Position numbers and translations under genes: made by a program. From contig NC_087069.1 in assembly GCF_963678635.1 (NCBI RefSeq), positions 5,315,472 to 5,379,471 on the forward strand: 64,000 nt of DNA, written 5' to 3'. Positions 9,901-22,704 of the stretch are shown one piece after another. Positions within the stretch are counted from its first letter, which is position 1. Every line of letters starts with the position of its first letter. Origin of the DNA: Symsagittifera roscoffensis (taxonomy: Eukaryota; Xenacoelomorpha; Acoela; Convolutidae). The notes beneath the pieces were generated by a model. The model was not told the DNA's origin and made no database searches. It saw only the letters and a list, made by a program, of their open reading frames with translations.

Positions 9901-12209
9901 GTCACAGGAGAAATATCTTTTCAATTTCGGCTCAGCACAGCAATAGTTTTCGAATGATATAAGAAAAATTTGTCAAAAAAGCTAGTTAAAAAGTCGAAAA
10001 TTGTCTGAAGAAAAAACCCACCCGAGCTCAAATTTCCGTTACTTTCGTTAAAAAAGTCGGAACAAAAAAACTCAACTGATATCATTACTCTTCATCGTTG
10101 CAGCTCAAAAATTATCAAAAGTTCATATATATGATGATTTCAAATAAATTTGCTCCAGCAAAATAGGCTTCTGCAAGCAAAAATTCAAATACTCTCAGTG
10201 GACTTTTCTCATTTTTTCTGTAACGAGAAAACGTAGCATAGATCAAATTTAACTTGTCGAAAAGTGTTTTTGATTAGTATAAAATTAGATTTTGTTGTTG
10301 GTTAATTTTATTATGATCATTTTTGTTCCGACTATCATAACGAAAGAAACGGAATATTTGTGCTCGGGGTGGGTTTTTTCTTCAGACCAATTTCGACATT
10401 TTAACTAACGTTTTTGACCAAATTTTTCTTATATCATTCGAAAACTATTGCTGTGCTGAGCCGAAATTGAAAAGATATTTCTCCTGTGACCATTTTTTGT
10501 GAAGTTATGGGGGTTTAAATAGTCATTTTGGCCAATTTGGGACAATTAACGGTCGATGTATTTTGCGCTATTAACGCGTAAGCAGAGATTTAACCCGTCT
10601 GAGAAATCGTTCCAAATTGGTTGAAGGAATTTTATTTGCCTTATTTGAATTGTTAAAAGGAGCGAAGTCCATTCTTTTGTACTTTGTATGGCGTGTAGGG
10701 GGATGAATTTCACAAAAAATCTCAAATTTTAGAAAACATTTTTTATTTTTTTACTACCTTGAATTTTTTCAGGTTATTATTGCCCGGTAGACGTTAAAGG
10801 ACAGTCGGAACATTCAAGGCCTCGCCCTGATACGAGCAGTCTTGTTAGTTTTTTCTTTGTTCCGACTTTCGTAACGAAAGCAACGAAATATTTGTGCTCG
10901 GGGTGTAACTTTTTTCTTCAGACAATTTTCGACTTTTGAACTAGCCATTTATTGCGGAATTTTTTATATATCATTCAAGAGCTTGAATTTGAAAAAATAT
11001 TTTACTTGTGATCATTTTTCGTAAAGTTATGGGGGTTGAAATAGCCATTTCGACCAATTTGAGAAAAATAATGCGCGATATAATTTGCGCTATAAACGCG
11101 TAAGCGGAAATCACTTTGTACTGTATATGACGTGTGGGTATGATTTTCATAAAATTTTTTCAAGTGAAAAAGGTTCACATTATTTTTTTGTATGGTGTTT
11201 TTTAATGTTATTATTGCTCCATCGACTTCAAAAATCAGTCGGAACATTCAGGGCTTGGCACTGATACGAGCAGTCTTGTTTTGATTCAAAGGTTATTGGA
11301 TAATAAAATTGCTTTAGTTTATTCTAGAGGGTAGTTGGACTGAATATTCTGATGCAATTACGCTCCTTTTTTAAATCCACCACGTCGAGTGAATTGAGCA
11401 CTTGAACACGAAATAAATTGAGCACTTAAACTTGAATTATATGAAAAAAAAAACTCAAGCATTGAGTGCATTTAAGTTGAATTGTTTTTTAATATGAATC
11501 TAAAAAAGAATCCACATTTGGGAAACTATTACCATATTTGGGACCACTGAACTGTGCTCTCGGATAGAATGGTCACCACATAGCACAGATAGGGATATCT
11601 GCTCTCAAATTCCACTCTATGGAATGTATGGATCAGGCCACAAACAGTCATGACCAAGTCACACAGCACTATCATGGCTGTCACTCTTCTGAAAATGCAG
11701 ATCGGCCTCTAACATATTTCGAGCGTAACTTAAAAAGTTATATGTTTATTTGTTATAACTGTTTAAGGTTTAACTAAATTGAATTTTTAATAATATGATT
11801 TTCAATTTTTTTTGAGAGCTTTTGACTCGGATATTAACTTTTAACCGAAAAAAAATTATCATATCAATCTAAATTAAAATTTAAGCGTAATTATTCAGTT
11901 ATTACAAAAAAAACTCCTCACTAGTGGATGAGCTTTATTTCTTTACTTGTAAGCTAAGTTACTTTTTTAACGGTTTTCAACCAACAGTATTGTCTTAAAA
12001 CAATCATCGAAGTACTTCGCTTGAGCAAAGGATTTAAAATCAACATACCTCAAATTAGTTTTCAGCCTCTTGATCAAAAATGGGCTCAGGATCAAAAAAG
12101 GCGAGTTGATAATTATGAAAAGAGAAAGTGGAATTGAAATGTATTCTGTTGGAAATGCAGGCTCAGTGTAGTTTTTTCCACTGTAGAATTCTCCAGGGTC
12201 GCATTGCAT
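6996..12209 (-). CDS. 7TM G-protein-coupled receptor (four exons), paralogue of 57470-59136
   Basis: Four minus-strand exons join in phase: 12209-12049 (ATG at 12209, donor GTATGT), 11688-11533 (acceptor TTTTCAG, donor GTAATA), 8045-7864 (acceptor CTGCAG, donor GTAAAA) and 7639-6996 (acceptor TTTTTCAG, stop TAA 6996-6998). The coding total is 1143 nt, 380 residues. The protein starts Met-Gln-Cys-Asp-Pro. It has seven hydrophobic segments, a Cys at the outer end of TM3, a TM3 Trp-Ser-Gln-Ile-Trp motif split by the 3.5-kb second intron, a TM6 Thr-Leu-Arg-Leu-Ser entry and a TM7 ending Phe-Leu-Ser-Pro-Val-Phe, plus a cytoplasmic tail of about 60 residues. Intron 2 hosts a foldback element. Inferred role: a membrane chemoreceptor or peptide receptor of a nematode-specific family. 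The subfamily is not assigned. Alignment with the plus-strand paralogue over all TMs supports the exon model. Confidence 0.8.
8820..9395. repeat. cluster of palindromic TTTCAGATCTGAAA motifs
   Basis: Within the second intron of the receptor gene, the 14-bp palindrome TTTCAGATCTGAAA or one half of it (CAGATCTGAA, CAGATCCT, GGATCTGAAA) occurs about ten times in under 600 bp, near 8828, 8842, 8930, 8960, 9235, 9268, 9288, 9323, 9345 and 9383. Spacing is irregular, so it is not a simple tandem repeat. Confidence 0.6.
9440..10844. mobile_element. foldback (long-TIR) DNA element inside the receptor intron
   Basis: Left end CAAGACTGCTCGTATCAGGG and right end CCCTGATACGAGCAGTCTTG are inverted copies. 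The inverted similarity continues inward for hundreds of bases: the block at about 9876-9975 (AACCCCCATAACTTCAC...) reappears inverted at about 10420-10515, and the CCCACCCGAGC block near 10016 reappears inverted near 10365. The 1.4-kb unit could therefore fold into a hairpin with arms of several hundred bp around about 10,200. No transposase frame is seen, so it is nonautonomous. It lies between exons 2 and 3 of the minus-strand receptor. Confidence 0.75.
10845..11278. mobile_element. partial second copy of the foldback family (right arm)
   Basis: The sequence repeats the inner and right parts of the preceding element: GTTCCGACTTTCGTAACGAA, a CTCGGGGTGTAAC block, GTTATGGGGGTTGAAATAG, then a right end GATACGAGCAGTCTTG. 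It is diverged and lacks a left TIR, so it is a fragment abutting the complete element. Confidence 0.65.
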
Positions 12210-12245
12210 GTTTCTTCTCACTGTTATTTTTTTTGTGGTCAACAA

Positions 12246-12892
12246 ACTATATTTTTGATTTGAAACGTGTAGAGTGTACTAGAGTTTGTAACAAACTCGA
12301 TTTTAGTATAACCGAGATTTCTTTAGGGTTCTGTTTTTTTTATAATTTGAAACAAAAATTGCTTTTGCAATGAATGATTTTTTTTTCCGTTGAACCAAAA
12401 GTTGTTCAATGTTTATGTTTAATTCTGTCTTCGATGATTTCTACTCGAGGTTAACGATGTGATTGTGATACTCTTGAATGGTAAACACGCAAGTTTTCAT
12501 AACAACAGGTAGCTTTTGTTTTTCTCCATCATTGTTGTAGTGCTCGGTTTATGTACTTTGCTAACAGGTCGTTTTGTGTCTAGACCAGGAACCATCTACT
12601 GCAAATGTATTATTGAATTAACTGATTCATGTATCATTCATCACAACTGGTATATTTTAGGACTTTGAAGCTCAATTGAAATAGGTCCGAACAAAAATTA
12701 AAAAAATTTATTTTTCGTATACAAAAAATTACCGTACATGGATAATACTCATTCAATTAAATAAATACTGAAAGGACTGTCTATACATATGAAAAAAAGT
12801 CCTCGAAAATAGTTCCTGTTTTGATCTCTTTTTGTTTCAATAAAGATGTGCTGGATGAGCCCTAATTTAAAAAAAAAAACTAGATTCTTTTT
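12246..12892. other. upstream region of the four-exon receptor, no gene seen
   Basis: Presumed promoter side of the minus-strand receptor. An AATAACAG acceptor-like site lies about 12 bases before its ATG and could be a trans-splice site; this is inference. Nothing else is recognised. Confidence 0.4.
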
Positions 12893-12966
12893 GGGATGCA
12901 ATGGTGAAATGGTTACGTTTCCGACTCTCAATCGAAAGGTTGGATGTCCGAGGCCCACCATGATCC
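12893..12966 (+). pseudogene. tRNA-Glu(CUC)-like relic
   Basis: A TGGTGAAATGGTTA block resembles the A box of tRNA-Glu. It is followed at the right distance by a seven-base loop CTCTCAA with anticodon CTC, flanked by a stem with one mismatch. The ends GGGAT/GATCC pair weakly. The T arm is not a proper stem and its TTCGA core is degraded to TCCGA, so it is unlikely to be functional. It could also be part of a tRNA-derived short interspersed element. Confidence 0.35.
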
Positions 12967-15900
12967 GTGCTCGTTTCTTGATGGCGAGGCATTATTTCCC
13001 AGCCCAGAAGTCATGTAGCTCTTAAACAGGGGAACAACATAGCTTTTCCGTAAAGATCTGATTAGCTCGTGTATTGGCCCCTTCCCTTGTGGATGAACCA
13101 TCCTACTGTCATAATGGTTTTTATTGCAAAAGAAACTGAATTTTTAGTAAACGTGATCTTTTTGGTCTCCGTTTTTCCAAAAAACGGCTGATTGTGCCAT
13201 CTTAATCAGAAAGGTGACTGGATGAGCCCAGTTGTTAGCAAATTAAGCGCTCACCGCGTCGAGAAAATTTTTCGGAAGAAAATTTTAGTTTAACTTTAAG
13301 CTTGGTAAAGCCAGAATTAAATCTTAAAAGATAACATTTGACTCATATATCAAATTGAGCAGTTCGTTTCTTGCATCGCTTGTTGGAAGAAATGTTGAAT
13401 AATTATGCTCGAAGTGTTTTTTTTTCATTAAATTTTTGGCGAAACAAAAATTATCTGTCAAAAAAAAATTATCATGCTGAAAACGTAACACGAAGTGCTT
13501 TTGGATGGCGAACTATCTTTCGCTTTAAGAGTGGTACAATTTAAACTCATGCAAGCTAAGTTTTATACTATTCAAATTTTCATACTTGATGTTTGATGTT
13601 TTTTCGAATTTTGTTAAAAACGAAAAATTGTTTGATTCCACTTGAGAACATTCAGGATTTTCAGCATTTGGCCCCTGATATACGAGCAAAGTTGTTTCAT
13701 ACCAGCTTTGATAAAGTTTCAAAGCTGAATATTTTGCAGAAAATGACTGTTCTGTTTTCTGCAACTAGTATCATTTCTTCAACGAGCCAATAAGTTAGTC
13801 CAAAAACTCTCAGCTGAAGTTTTCAAAGCTGAAAGTTAACGACAAAAAGTATACGTATCGTTTGTTTTTTGTTCAAAAAAATCAAAAACCGAGTGTTTGT
13901 TGTTTGTGAAAACAACATTTTCTGTGCAGTTTCAGATTAATTTTGAAATACTTGAAACTTAAAACTGTCAGAAAATCAAGTCCATGCTTTTAGCCATTGT
14001 TTTCTTTTGATGTAATTGAAAAAAAATCTCAGATATGTTAAAAAACTTTCTCCTTTGGACTTCATACATTTTTTAAAAATATGGAATTAGATAAATTTGC
14101 ATGAGAGCAACAACTTTTCCGGTCGTGTTTGTGGAACAGCTTGAATTTTTCAGTTGTTTTTTTTCCAGATTTTGCCTTTGTTTCGAATCGCGTTGAAAAA
14201 AACTGGAGGATAATTTTGCTGTACAGCAACTGGAGCAACTGGAGTCCTTGACAGTTAGATTTCTAGTTATATTTCCATTGATCTAATTTAACTTAATGTT
14301 TAACGTTTGATTTTAGTTAAACACGATAGGACGACAAAAATCCAGCAACTTTGGTTCTTCATGACTTAGGAGAAGGTTGGCTTCTACAGCTTAAGCTTCA
14401 GCGGCAAATCAGTCGTTGCCACATTCAAACCAATTCATAAATGAAAATTTCAAAACGCCGGTTTGAAATTACTGTTTGTAAGTTTTGATAAGGAAAAATT
14501 TTCATTTTCAATCATAACCTTTTTTTTTTAATGTCTATCTCTTCAACCTTCATATCTCTGCAAATCTGACAGCCAGTTTGTTTTGTACAAACCGACGGTT
14601 CTTTTAGCTTATTTTTAATTGCTAATCGTTTCTTAAAACATGTAAAAATCAAGAAGGACAGAAGGATACGATGGATGTATGGATACTTTTAATAATCTCA
14701 CTGCGATAATAATTTAAGTAGGCTCAGTTCAAAACAACTTCATTTTTGCGCTCCAATTCTAGGAGAAACCGTTTTTTTTTCGACAAATATACCAACCAAA
14801 GATACGATGCTTTTGGTTTCAGCTATCTTTAAGAAGCAACTCCGTATCTGTGATGGCAAAAAGTTCTTTTTAAACAACTGATTTTTTTCTTGCAGCAAAT
14901 AACATACATTTTTAACATATCGATTTCAGGCACGTCAAAATCAATATTTGTTGAAGCAAATATATTTTCATCTCAAAAATCCCTCAATTGTTCAACTTTT
15001 TGCGTTTCTCGGAGATGCTTTAAAAAGTTCAGTTACTCTTGGTTCTGGTTTGGGTTTATAAAAATATCAAAAAAAACTCAAATCAAGAAGTTTACTGGGC
15101 TAGCTGTTCAATCTGCGTGAGAACTCCTGGTGATTTTTTGGTGCTTAAGTGTCTGATTTCATTATTTTAGAACCCCTCGGTTGTTCATTCAACTCCCATT
15201 TTGGCCCTTGTTATATTTTTAACTTAGATTGCTCCCGTGGCTGAGCGATTTACTATTCTGCAGGGGATCTGAGCAAGCTGTAATCAGAAATTTTCCTTTT
15301 TCGAAACTCATTTTTAGCTGGTTGCTACCCTTGTTTTTTGATTGGCCCCCGTAGGTGAACGCTGACCCCCCAGATTCAGTTTCAGATCTCTAACACTTTT
15401 CTGAAGGTTTTGAAAACGAGGTGGGCGCCTTTCTGTTGAGACGGTTTTGTTAGGCCAGATGGCCTGATGCTCAGAGCAGTTAACCCAGTTTTTTCGATAA
15501 AAGGGGAAAGGATTTTTTCATTCGGTATTTTGGTTCTTGTTTTGATGCAAAATTTTAAACGGAATTTCAAGAGTTTTATTTTCATAAAGAATGCTAAGGC
15601 TCCTCTTTTTTTTCAACTCTTAATTATTTATTCAAAATTTTGCTTAGATACGGCGTTTGTCTTTTAAACAAACGAGTTATAACTTCTACAACAAATTATT
15701 TTAGTTGTTCCAATATCGAAAAAGAATAGTGACTTGAAATCGTTTATATTTTGGCCTATAGAAATTTCTTTATCGAGATTTAGAAAGCCTATATCAATTA
15801 ACTGGTACATATATCACAGGCCATCAGCTTGAAATAGAACCTCATGATAGCACACCTGCTGCCGCCAACTTACCACTGTTCTTTTTCTTGCTACATGTGA

Positions 15901-18186
15901 AAGTTTTCAACCAATTTTATCAACAGTTATGTTCCGAAACAATCAGTTCTCGGGAGCTCAAAATTTTGATCTGCAGCTCCCAGTTTTGCAACTTTTTTTC
16001 TTTGAAAAATGGAAAATGTCTCATTTTTGATCAACAGAAGACTCTCAACTCTGATGCAAATACGTTTTCTATCAACCCAACCGTTAATTTCCAAGTCTGC
16101 ATCCTGCATCAATCTAGCATCCTATTCGTAATCACATTACTGTTTCATGTTCAATCAAAACAAGCATTCCCACAACAGTTTGGTAGGTCGGTTCTAAACC
16201 TACAAACCATTCATTATGACCCTCAGTCTACTCAGTTCACTCGGTTTGCTCTTAAATTACTGACTTGATCAATCATTTTTATCCAATATCAAGAAATTAT
16301 GCAAAAGGAATGAACTCATAAGTTGGTATTGTTGCAATGGCGTTACAAAAAACCGTCTCAAGCTTATCTTCCAGGAATAACTTACTCTCTTATTGCAAAA
16401 TTCCTTTTTTTCGCACCTCATCAAAAGAACAACCTGTCTTAACTCCATCGCCCGCAACATTTTCAACGCCAATTGTTGACACGGATAATCAATTGAAAGT
16501 TTGAGTACGACAGACATTCTACTACAAATCTAACTTTGGCTCTAGTCAAAATACCAAATCTGTTTTTAAATTTGGCAAAACTCCGTTAATAATATCCCAT
16601 TTAAATCTGCAAATAGATTTTTTTGAGGTTATGGATAATCAAACACGTCAAACAATTTCTAGTGCAAATGAAAACAATAACCGGTTTCTGTGTGGTTTCA
16701 ACAGAAAACAAGACTAAAAACTGTTCGTTAGTTGTTCACAGTCAGCAAACTCTTGAAAATTATACATTAGACTTGTCAATGAAAATTGCTAGAGACTAAA
16801 AAAACTTCGAATTTTTAAGCAGCTGGAAACTCTTCTCCGGATAGAGCATGAGCATAAGCTTCGTCTACGATTCAAATGATTCGGTATTTTTTGTTTGAGG
16901 ACTGCTATTAAATTTCAGCTGCAGATATTACAAATTGAAACATCAATTACTTCTGCTTGTAGTTTGTGCATTCACACTTCTCAATTGCACTCTTGTGAAG
17001 AGCAAAAATATAATTTGATTCGTTGCCTTTTTTCAGTAGAATCATCAGTTGAAAAGACCTCATTTTACTCTCTGCCTTTCATGATACTGGTTGCTGTCGA
17101 TATGCAGTTCCAAAAAATCGAATTTTCAGCACTATATTGCAACTTACGAAAAATAGCTTCTGGAGCTTGTCTCATAACTAGGGAAAAAGCTGCTCCAAAC
17201 TTTTTCCATCAGGATTCCAACCCAAAACTCCAAATAACTAAATCAAACTAGATTTGCGGCCGTCTCCTGATGATGCTGAAAATTTGACATCGGTTTCTCA
17301 AACATTTTGTTTTTCACAATTAAAGGGGATTTTTTTGATGCCATGCTCGTCGGTATTGACAATCGCGACGTCAGCAACTACAGAGTTACTGTATAGGTCT
17401 AAGCAAATTATCTTATGCACTTATGCAGTCAAATTAACTCTTGGTTGGAGATGCGGAGAAAAAATTTCGACTTAACAGAGCTATTCCAATGAAAACCACA
17501 CGAGCAATGAATGACCTCCTTTAATTGACGTCCTCAACTTGACAATAAACATCCAAGTGTCTACAAAATTAAAACTACGGTAATGGACTTTAAAAAAGAT
17601 TTGTATCAGAGAACGATGGACGAGCACTTCAAATCTTGGAAAAAAAAACCAAAAAAAGTGAATGGTCATTATGATATTGGTTTTTCAAGGAAAGAGATAT
17701 TCAACCCTTAGTCCAGAATCATGCGAGGCTGTTCAGACTGTTATATTCAACTGATTGATCACTATTAGATCACCGATTGTATATCAGATCACAAATTTTT
17801 CTCTTATAGAGAAGATCGGGTTCCATACGCTAAAAAACGAACCACACACGTTACCTATGAGGAAGAAATCTCAAGTAAAAATTATATCTTTAAATAATGA
17901 TCCTTCAGCTATAAGAGATCAGCCACCACTGACTCTAATTGCTTTTTTCTGCTCTGCAGGACATCAACTGGCATATTCCAAAGTTTTTTCATGAATTGGG
18001 AGAAAAATTTTCAGAATTTTGGCATACTGCTCAACAATTCTTGCAGAAACCCTAGAAAGTTTTTCTGAAAAAAATAATTGCACAACTGCAATTTGCATTT
18101 ACAAAAGAAATCCACTCTCACCTCCTTGAATGTTCTGGTCATTGTTTTGGTGTGTGTTTTTGAAGATTTTTTCTCAGGGTCTTATG
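12967..18186. other. gene-poor tract; scattered coding-like pieces not identified
   Basis: No exon chain or RNA gene can be supported. From about 15,880 to 17,475 the plus strand is less AT-rich and shows several overlapping frames of 70-126 codons, each interrupted, as in a heavily decayed protein-coding element. I recognise no domain in any frame. A short stretch near 13,640-13,700 weakly recalls the foldback-element ends. Confidence 0.4.
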
Positions 18187-20340
18187 ACCTAAGGCAACGT
18201 TCTTGGAAAAGTACAATTATAAAAATTATAAATTTTGTTCAGTTGCTTTGCTGTTGCAACAAAGTATAGCAAAAATGAGAGCTGGTAAATTCTTAAAAGA
18301 GTCATTCCTCAATGTTAATTGAGTGATGTTATCTAACTACACAATTGATTTAGTTCGCAACTGTTTCAAAACTCGAGCTTATTATATAAGACACTTTAAG
18401 ATCAATTTGACCCTCCTTACTGGTGATTTTAACTTACGCTCTCAATAATCACTCTTGATTTAGATACTTTCAACCCCTTATGACCAAATTACGAATCTTG
18501 AACAAAAAAATCTGTTTTCTAATAATAAATTTGATCCAGCTATACATCTTTTTGATTTGTCTTGTAATTCAAACATGGATAGGTAATTAAAAAAAAACTC
18601 AATTGTTTGTTTATTTTTTGTAATCGGATCTTGATTAAGTGAAAAAGTACCGTTTGAAATTTTCTTCAATAACGATTACACGGCGAGATTCAAACGACCA
18701 TCTTTTTTATGGCTTTTGAAAGAGTTGGTTTTTACTGCTTAAATTTAAAATGGTAATTAATTCGTTTTTTTTCACACCCATTACATTCTTCAAGCCCTAA
18801 CTTGAGTTCCTAGCTTTTGATCAGCCTTCATATATCTAAAAACTTAACGATCAACTTTTTGTTGTAATATCGACTGTTCTACTCAGATAAATCTGGGTGC
18901 TTCGAGGACTGAAAAAGTTCAGGAATCAACGAGTCAATATTGAGAGAAGGATATAACGGAAATATGAACATACTTAATAACCTGACTCTGATAACTAATG
19001 AAAAAAAAATCTGCTCACAAAGAAGTTCAAAGTTGAGCTTCTTACTTTTTTTAAAACTATGTCAAAGAAAAATCATAAATGCCTCGAAATATCTCTTCTT
19101 TTCTGCTTGATTCGGTTTCGAAAACAAAACTGCTTGACTTCCGAAAACTTTCGATAAAAATAGGTTTTATTTTTTATATTTCTATAAATATTATTGCTAG
19201 ATCAAAATTGCATTGATAACGTCGGTCAAAAATGTTAAGCGGAAGCATGCACAGCTAGGGTCAAAATTAAAACGATCAGCTGAAAACTGCATTGTTTTGG
19301 CGATCATTTTCGAAGATAATTAACAAAGTGTTATTTTTGTTCTGCGATTTCCTTAATTTTCCAAAAAGATAAAATTTCTTTGTTTGTAACAATGGAAATT
19401 TTCAAGACTTGTTTCAATACAAGTTTTTTTTTTCGCCTCAACATCTAATCAACTCGCTCTGGTAAATCGCAACGACTGCGAATCTCAGCAAACAGCTGCT
19501 CGAACTTTGTACTATTGCCCAACTAAACCTGGAGACACGTTTTTGAAATTCAGGGGATACAAACACCGTGGTCGTTTCATTAGAGAGGCTCTCCTTACCT
19601 GTTAGTTTGATTAAAGTCTTAATTCAAGACTTGGCAGGATAGTTATCAGGAAAAATTTTGAACTGCGGTCAAAAATTCAACAAGTTAAAGTTTTCGAGAG
19701 CAGCGGTTTATGCAGTAGAGCTTCTTACATTTCCTTAATTTGAATTTGAATACAGTCAGTTTTTGTTTAACGAAAATGCTTCTTCTAGACGCTTCTAGCT
19801 GTCGCTTCTTGTAGTCGCTCGCAGTTTGGTGATTATGTCATCGTTATATCTGAAAGTAAAAACGTCTCATTAGTTTCACCAAAAAACAAAATTTGTTTTT
19901 AGATATTTTACATGAAACTTTTTTTGTTTTTTTTTAACCCAAAACTAAATTGAGTTTAGGAACCAATGAGATTAAACAAAGGAATACTTTCATTCAAACA
20001 ATTGATACTCTTTCCTGGTTTTTTATGTTATGAGAAAATTTTTCAAAAAAATTGCACCAGTCCAGAATTTCATAGCACTTGGCGGTTTTGAAAACGGGAA
20101 AAGCCTTCACAGCAAAATTTAATTTTTTTCAAATTTTGATATAACAATTTATGTTTTTCCTGCCAAAGATACGTTTATTTTTGATCATTTCATTATGAGG
20201 CCAAACTGTGCACTGGATAGGCGCATAATATTGTGTCTGTATGTTCCTGGATTCCAGAGACAAAACTTTAAATATGTTCCAGAATGTAAGTGGTTTCACT
20301 AACAAAATTTCAGGGGATACAAACACCGTAACGTAAATAT
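18187..20340 (+). repeat. tandem segmental duplication, unit 1
   Basis: A 2.15-kb unit beginning CCTAAGGCAACGTTCTTGG recurs in direct orientation at 20361. Long stretches are nearly identical, for example around 18,200-19,550 versus 20,375-21,720 and 19,565-20,330 versus 21,925-22,700. Where unit 2 has about 200 bp (21,720-21,925), unit 1 has only a copy of GGGGATACAAACACCGT, a string that also occurs at the right end of both units. A piece of the GGCCAAACTGTGC MITE ends each unit. Shared stops in all frames mean no gene. A GDFN-like peptide (18,430) recalls LINE endonucleases, but only weakly. Confidence 0.8.
20191..20265. mobile_element. MITE end fragment, GGCCAAACTGTGC family
   Basis: Contains TATGAGGCCAAACTGTGC, the GGATAGGCGCATAAT block and CTGGATTCCAGAGACAA, as in copy 1 at 3139. 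No right TIR follows. Confidence 0.6.
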
Positions 20341-20360
20341 AGTTTAGGTTATAGTAAAAA

Positions 20361-22704
20361 CCTAAGGCAATGTTCTTGGAAAAGTACAATTATAAAAATT
20401 ATAAATTTTGTTCAGTTGCTTTGCTGTTGCAACAAAGTATAGCAAAAATGAGAGCTGGTAAATTCTTAAAAGAGTCATTCCTCAATGTTAATTGAGTGAT
20501 GTTATCCAACTACACAATTGATTTAGTTCGCAACTATTTCAAAACTCGAGCTTATTATATAAGACACTTTAAGATCAATTTGACCCTCCTTACTGGTGAT
20601 TTTAACTTACGCTCTCAATAATCACTCTTGATTTAGATACTTTCAACCCCTTATGACCAAATTACGAATCTTGAACAAAAATCTATTTTCTAATAATAAA
20701 TTTGATCCAGCTATACATCGTTTTGTTTGTCTTGTAATTCAAACATGGATAGGTAATTAAAAAAAAACTCAATTGTTTGTTTATTTTTTGTAATCGGATC
20801 TTGATTAAGTGAAAAAGTACCGTTTGAAATTTTCTTCAATAACGATTACACGGCGAGATTCAAATGACCATCTTTTTTATGGCTTTTGAAAGAGTTGGTT
20901 TTTACTGCTTAAATTTAAAATGGTAATTAATTCGTTTTTTTCACACCCATTAAATTCTTCAAGCCCTAACTTGAGTTCCTAGCTTTTGATCAGCCTTCAT
21001 ATATCTAAAAACTTAACGATCAATTTTTTGTTGTAATATCGACTGTTCTACTCAGATAAATCTGGGTCCTTCGAGGACTGGAAAAGTTCAGGAATCAACG
21101 ACTCAATATTGAGAGAAGGATTTAACGGAAATATGAACACACTTAATAACCTGACTCTGATAACTAATGAAAAAAAATCTGCTCACAAAGAAGTTCAAAG
21201 TTTAGCTTCTTAATTTTTTAAAAACTATGTCAAAGAAAAATCATAAATGCCTCGAAATATCTCTTCTTTTCTGCTTGATTCGGTTTTGAAAACAAAACTG
21301 CTTGACTTCCGAAAAATTTCGATAAAAATAGGTTTTATTTTTTATATTTATTTTTTATTTATCAAAATTGCATTGATAACGTCGGTCAAAAATGTTAAGC
21401 GGAAGCATGCACAGCTAGGGTCAAAATTAAAAAATTGAGTAAAACGATCAGCTGAAAACAGTATTGTTTTGGCGATCATTTTTCGAGGATAATTATCAAA
21501 GTGTTATTTTTGTTCTGCGATTTCCTTAATTTTCCAAAAAGATAAAATTTCTTTGTTTGTAACAATGGAAATTTTCCAGACTTGTTTCAATACAAGTTTT
21601 TTTTCGCCTCAACATCTAATCAACTCGCTCTGGTAAATCGCAACGACTGCGAATCTCAGCAAACAGCTGCTCGAACTTTGTACTATTGCCCAACTAAACC
21701 TGGAGACACGTTTTTAAAATTTTCTAATATTTTTCTCATACAAAAAAGCTGCTGGCTCAAGCAGTAAAAACCCTCTTCCAAATTATTCCAAAAAATCATT
21801 CATCTGAGAATTTGCAGTGCAATACTGTGATAAAAAATTCCAAGAAGTCGGAAAACTTCCAAAAAATGCTCAAAACTCAAAACATTTTCGAGTGCTTTCA
21901 CTTGGTTCTGAAAAGAAAATAGAGTGTGGTCGTTTCATTAGAGAGGCTCTCCTTACCTGTTAGTTTGATTAGAGTCTTAATTCAAGACTTGGCAGGATAG
22001 CTATCAGGAAAAATTTTGAACTGCGGTCAAAAACTTAAGAAGTTAAAGTTTTCGAGAGCAGCGGTTTTTGCAGTAGAGCTTCTTACATTTCATTAATTTG
22101 AATTTGAATACAGTCAGTTTTTGTTTAACGAAAATGCTTCTTCTAGACGCTTCTAGCTGTCGCTTCTTCTAGTCGCTCGCAGTTTGGTGATTATTTCATC
22201 GTTATATCTGAAAGTAAAAACGTCTCATTAGTTTCACCGAAAATCAAAATTTGTTTTTAGATATTTTAAATGAAACTTTTTTTGTTTTTTTTTTAACCCA
22301 AATTAAAATTGAGTTTAGGAACCAATGATATTAAACAAAGGAATACTTTCATTCAAACAATTGATACTCTTTCCTGGTTTTTTGTGTTATGAGAAAATTT
22401 TTCAAAAAAATTGCACAAGTCCAGAATTTCATAGCACTTGGCGGTTTTGAAAACGGGAAAAACCTTCACAGCAAAACTTTATTTTCTTCAATTTTTGATA
22501 TAACAATATATGTTTTTCCTGCCAAAAATAACGTTTATTTTTGATCATTTCATTATGAGGCCAAACTGTGCACTGGATAGGCGCATGATATTGTGTCTGT
22601 ATGTTCCTGGATTCCAGAGACAAGTCTTTAAATGTGTTCCAGAATGTAAGTGTTTTCACTAACAAAATTTCAGGGGATACAAACACCGTAACGTAAATAT
22701 AGTT
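20361..22704 (+). repeat. tandem segmental duplication, unit 2
   Basis: Second direct copy of the preceding unit, beginning CCTAAGGCAATGTTCTTGG and ending at the same CCGTAACGTAAATATAGTT as unit 1. It keeps about 200 bp (21,720-21,925) that unit 1 lacks. Small substitutions and indels throughout show that the duplication is not brand new. Confidence 0.8.

Noticed and set aside
15888-17475. Series of plus-strand frames up to 126 codons with less AT-rich sequence
   Set aside because: Probably an old decayed coding element, but no domain or splice structure is recognisable, so no gene is called.
18400-18650. GDFN-like peptide suggesting a LINE endonuclease in the 2.2-kb duplication
   Set aside because: One four-residue match with stops all round in both copies is too little evidence.
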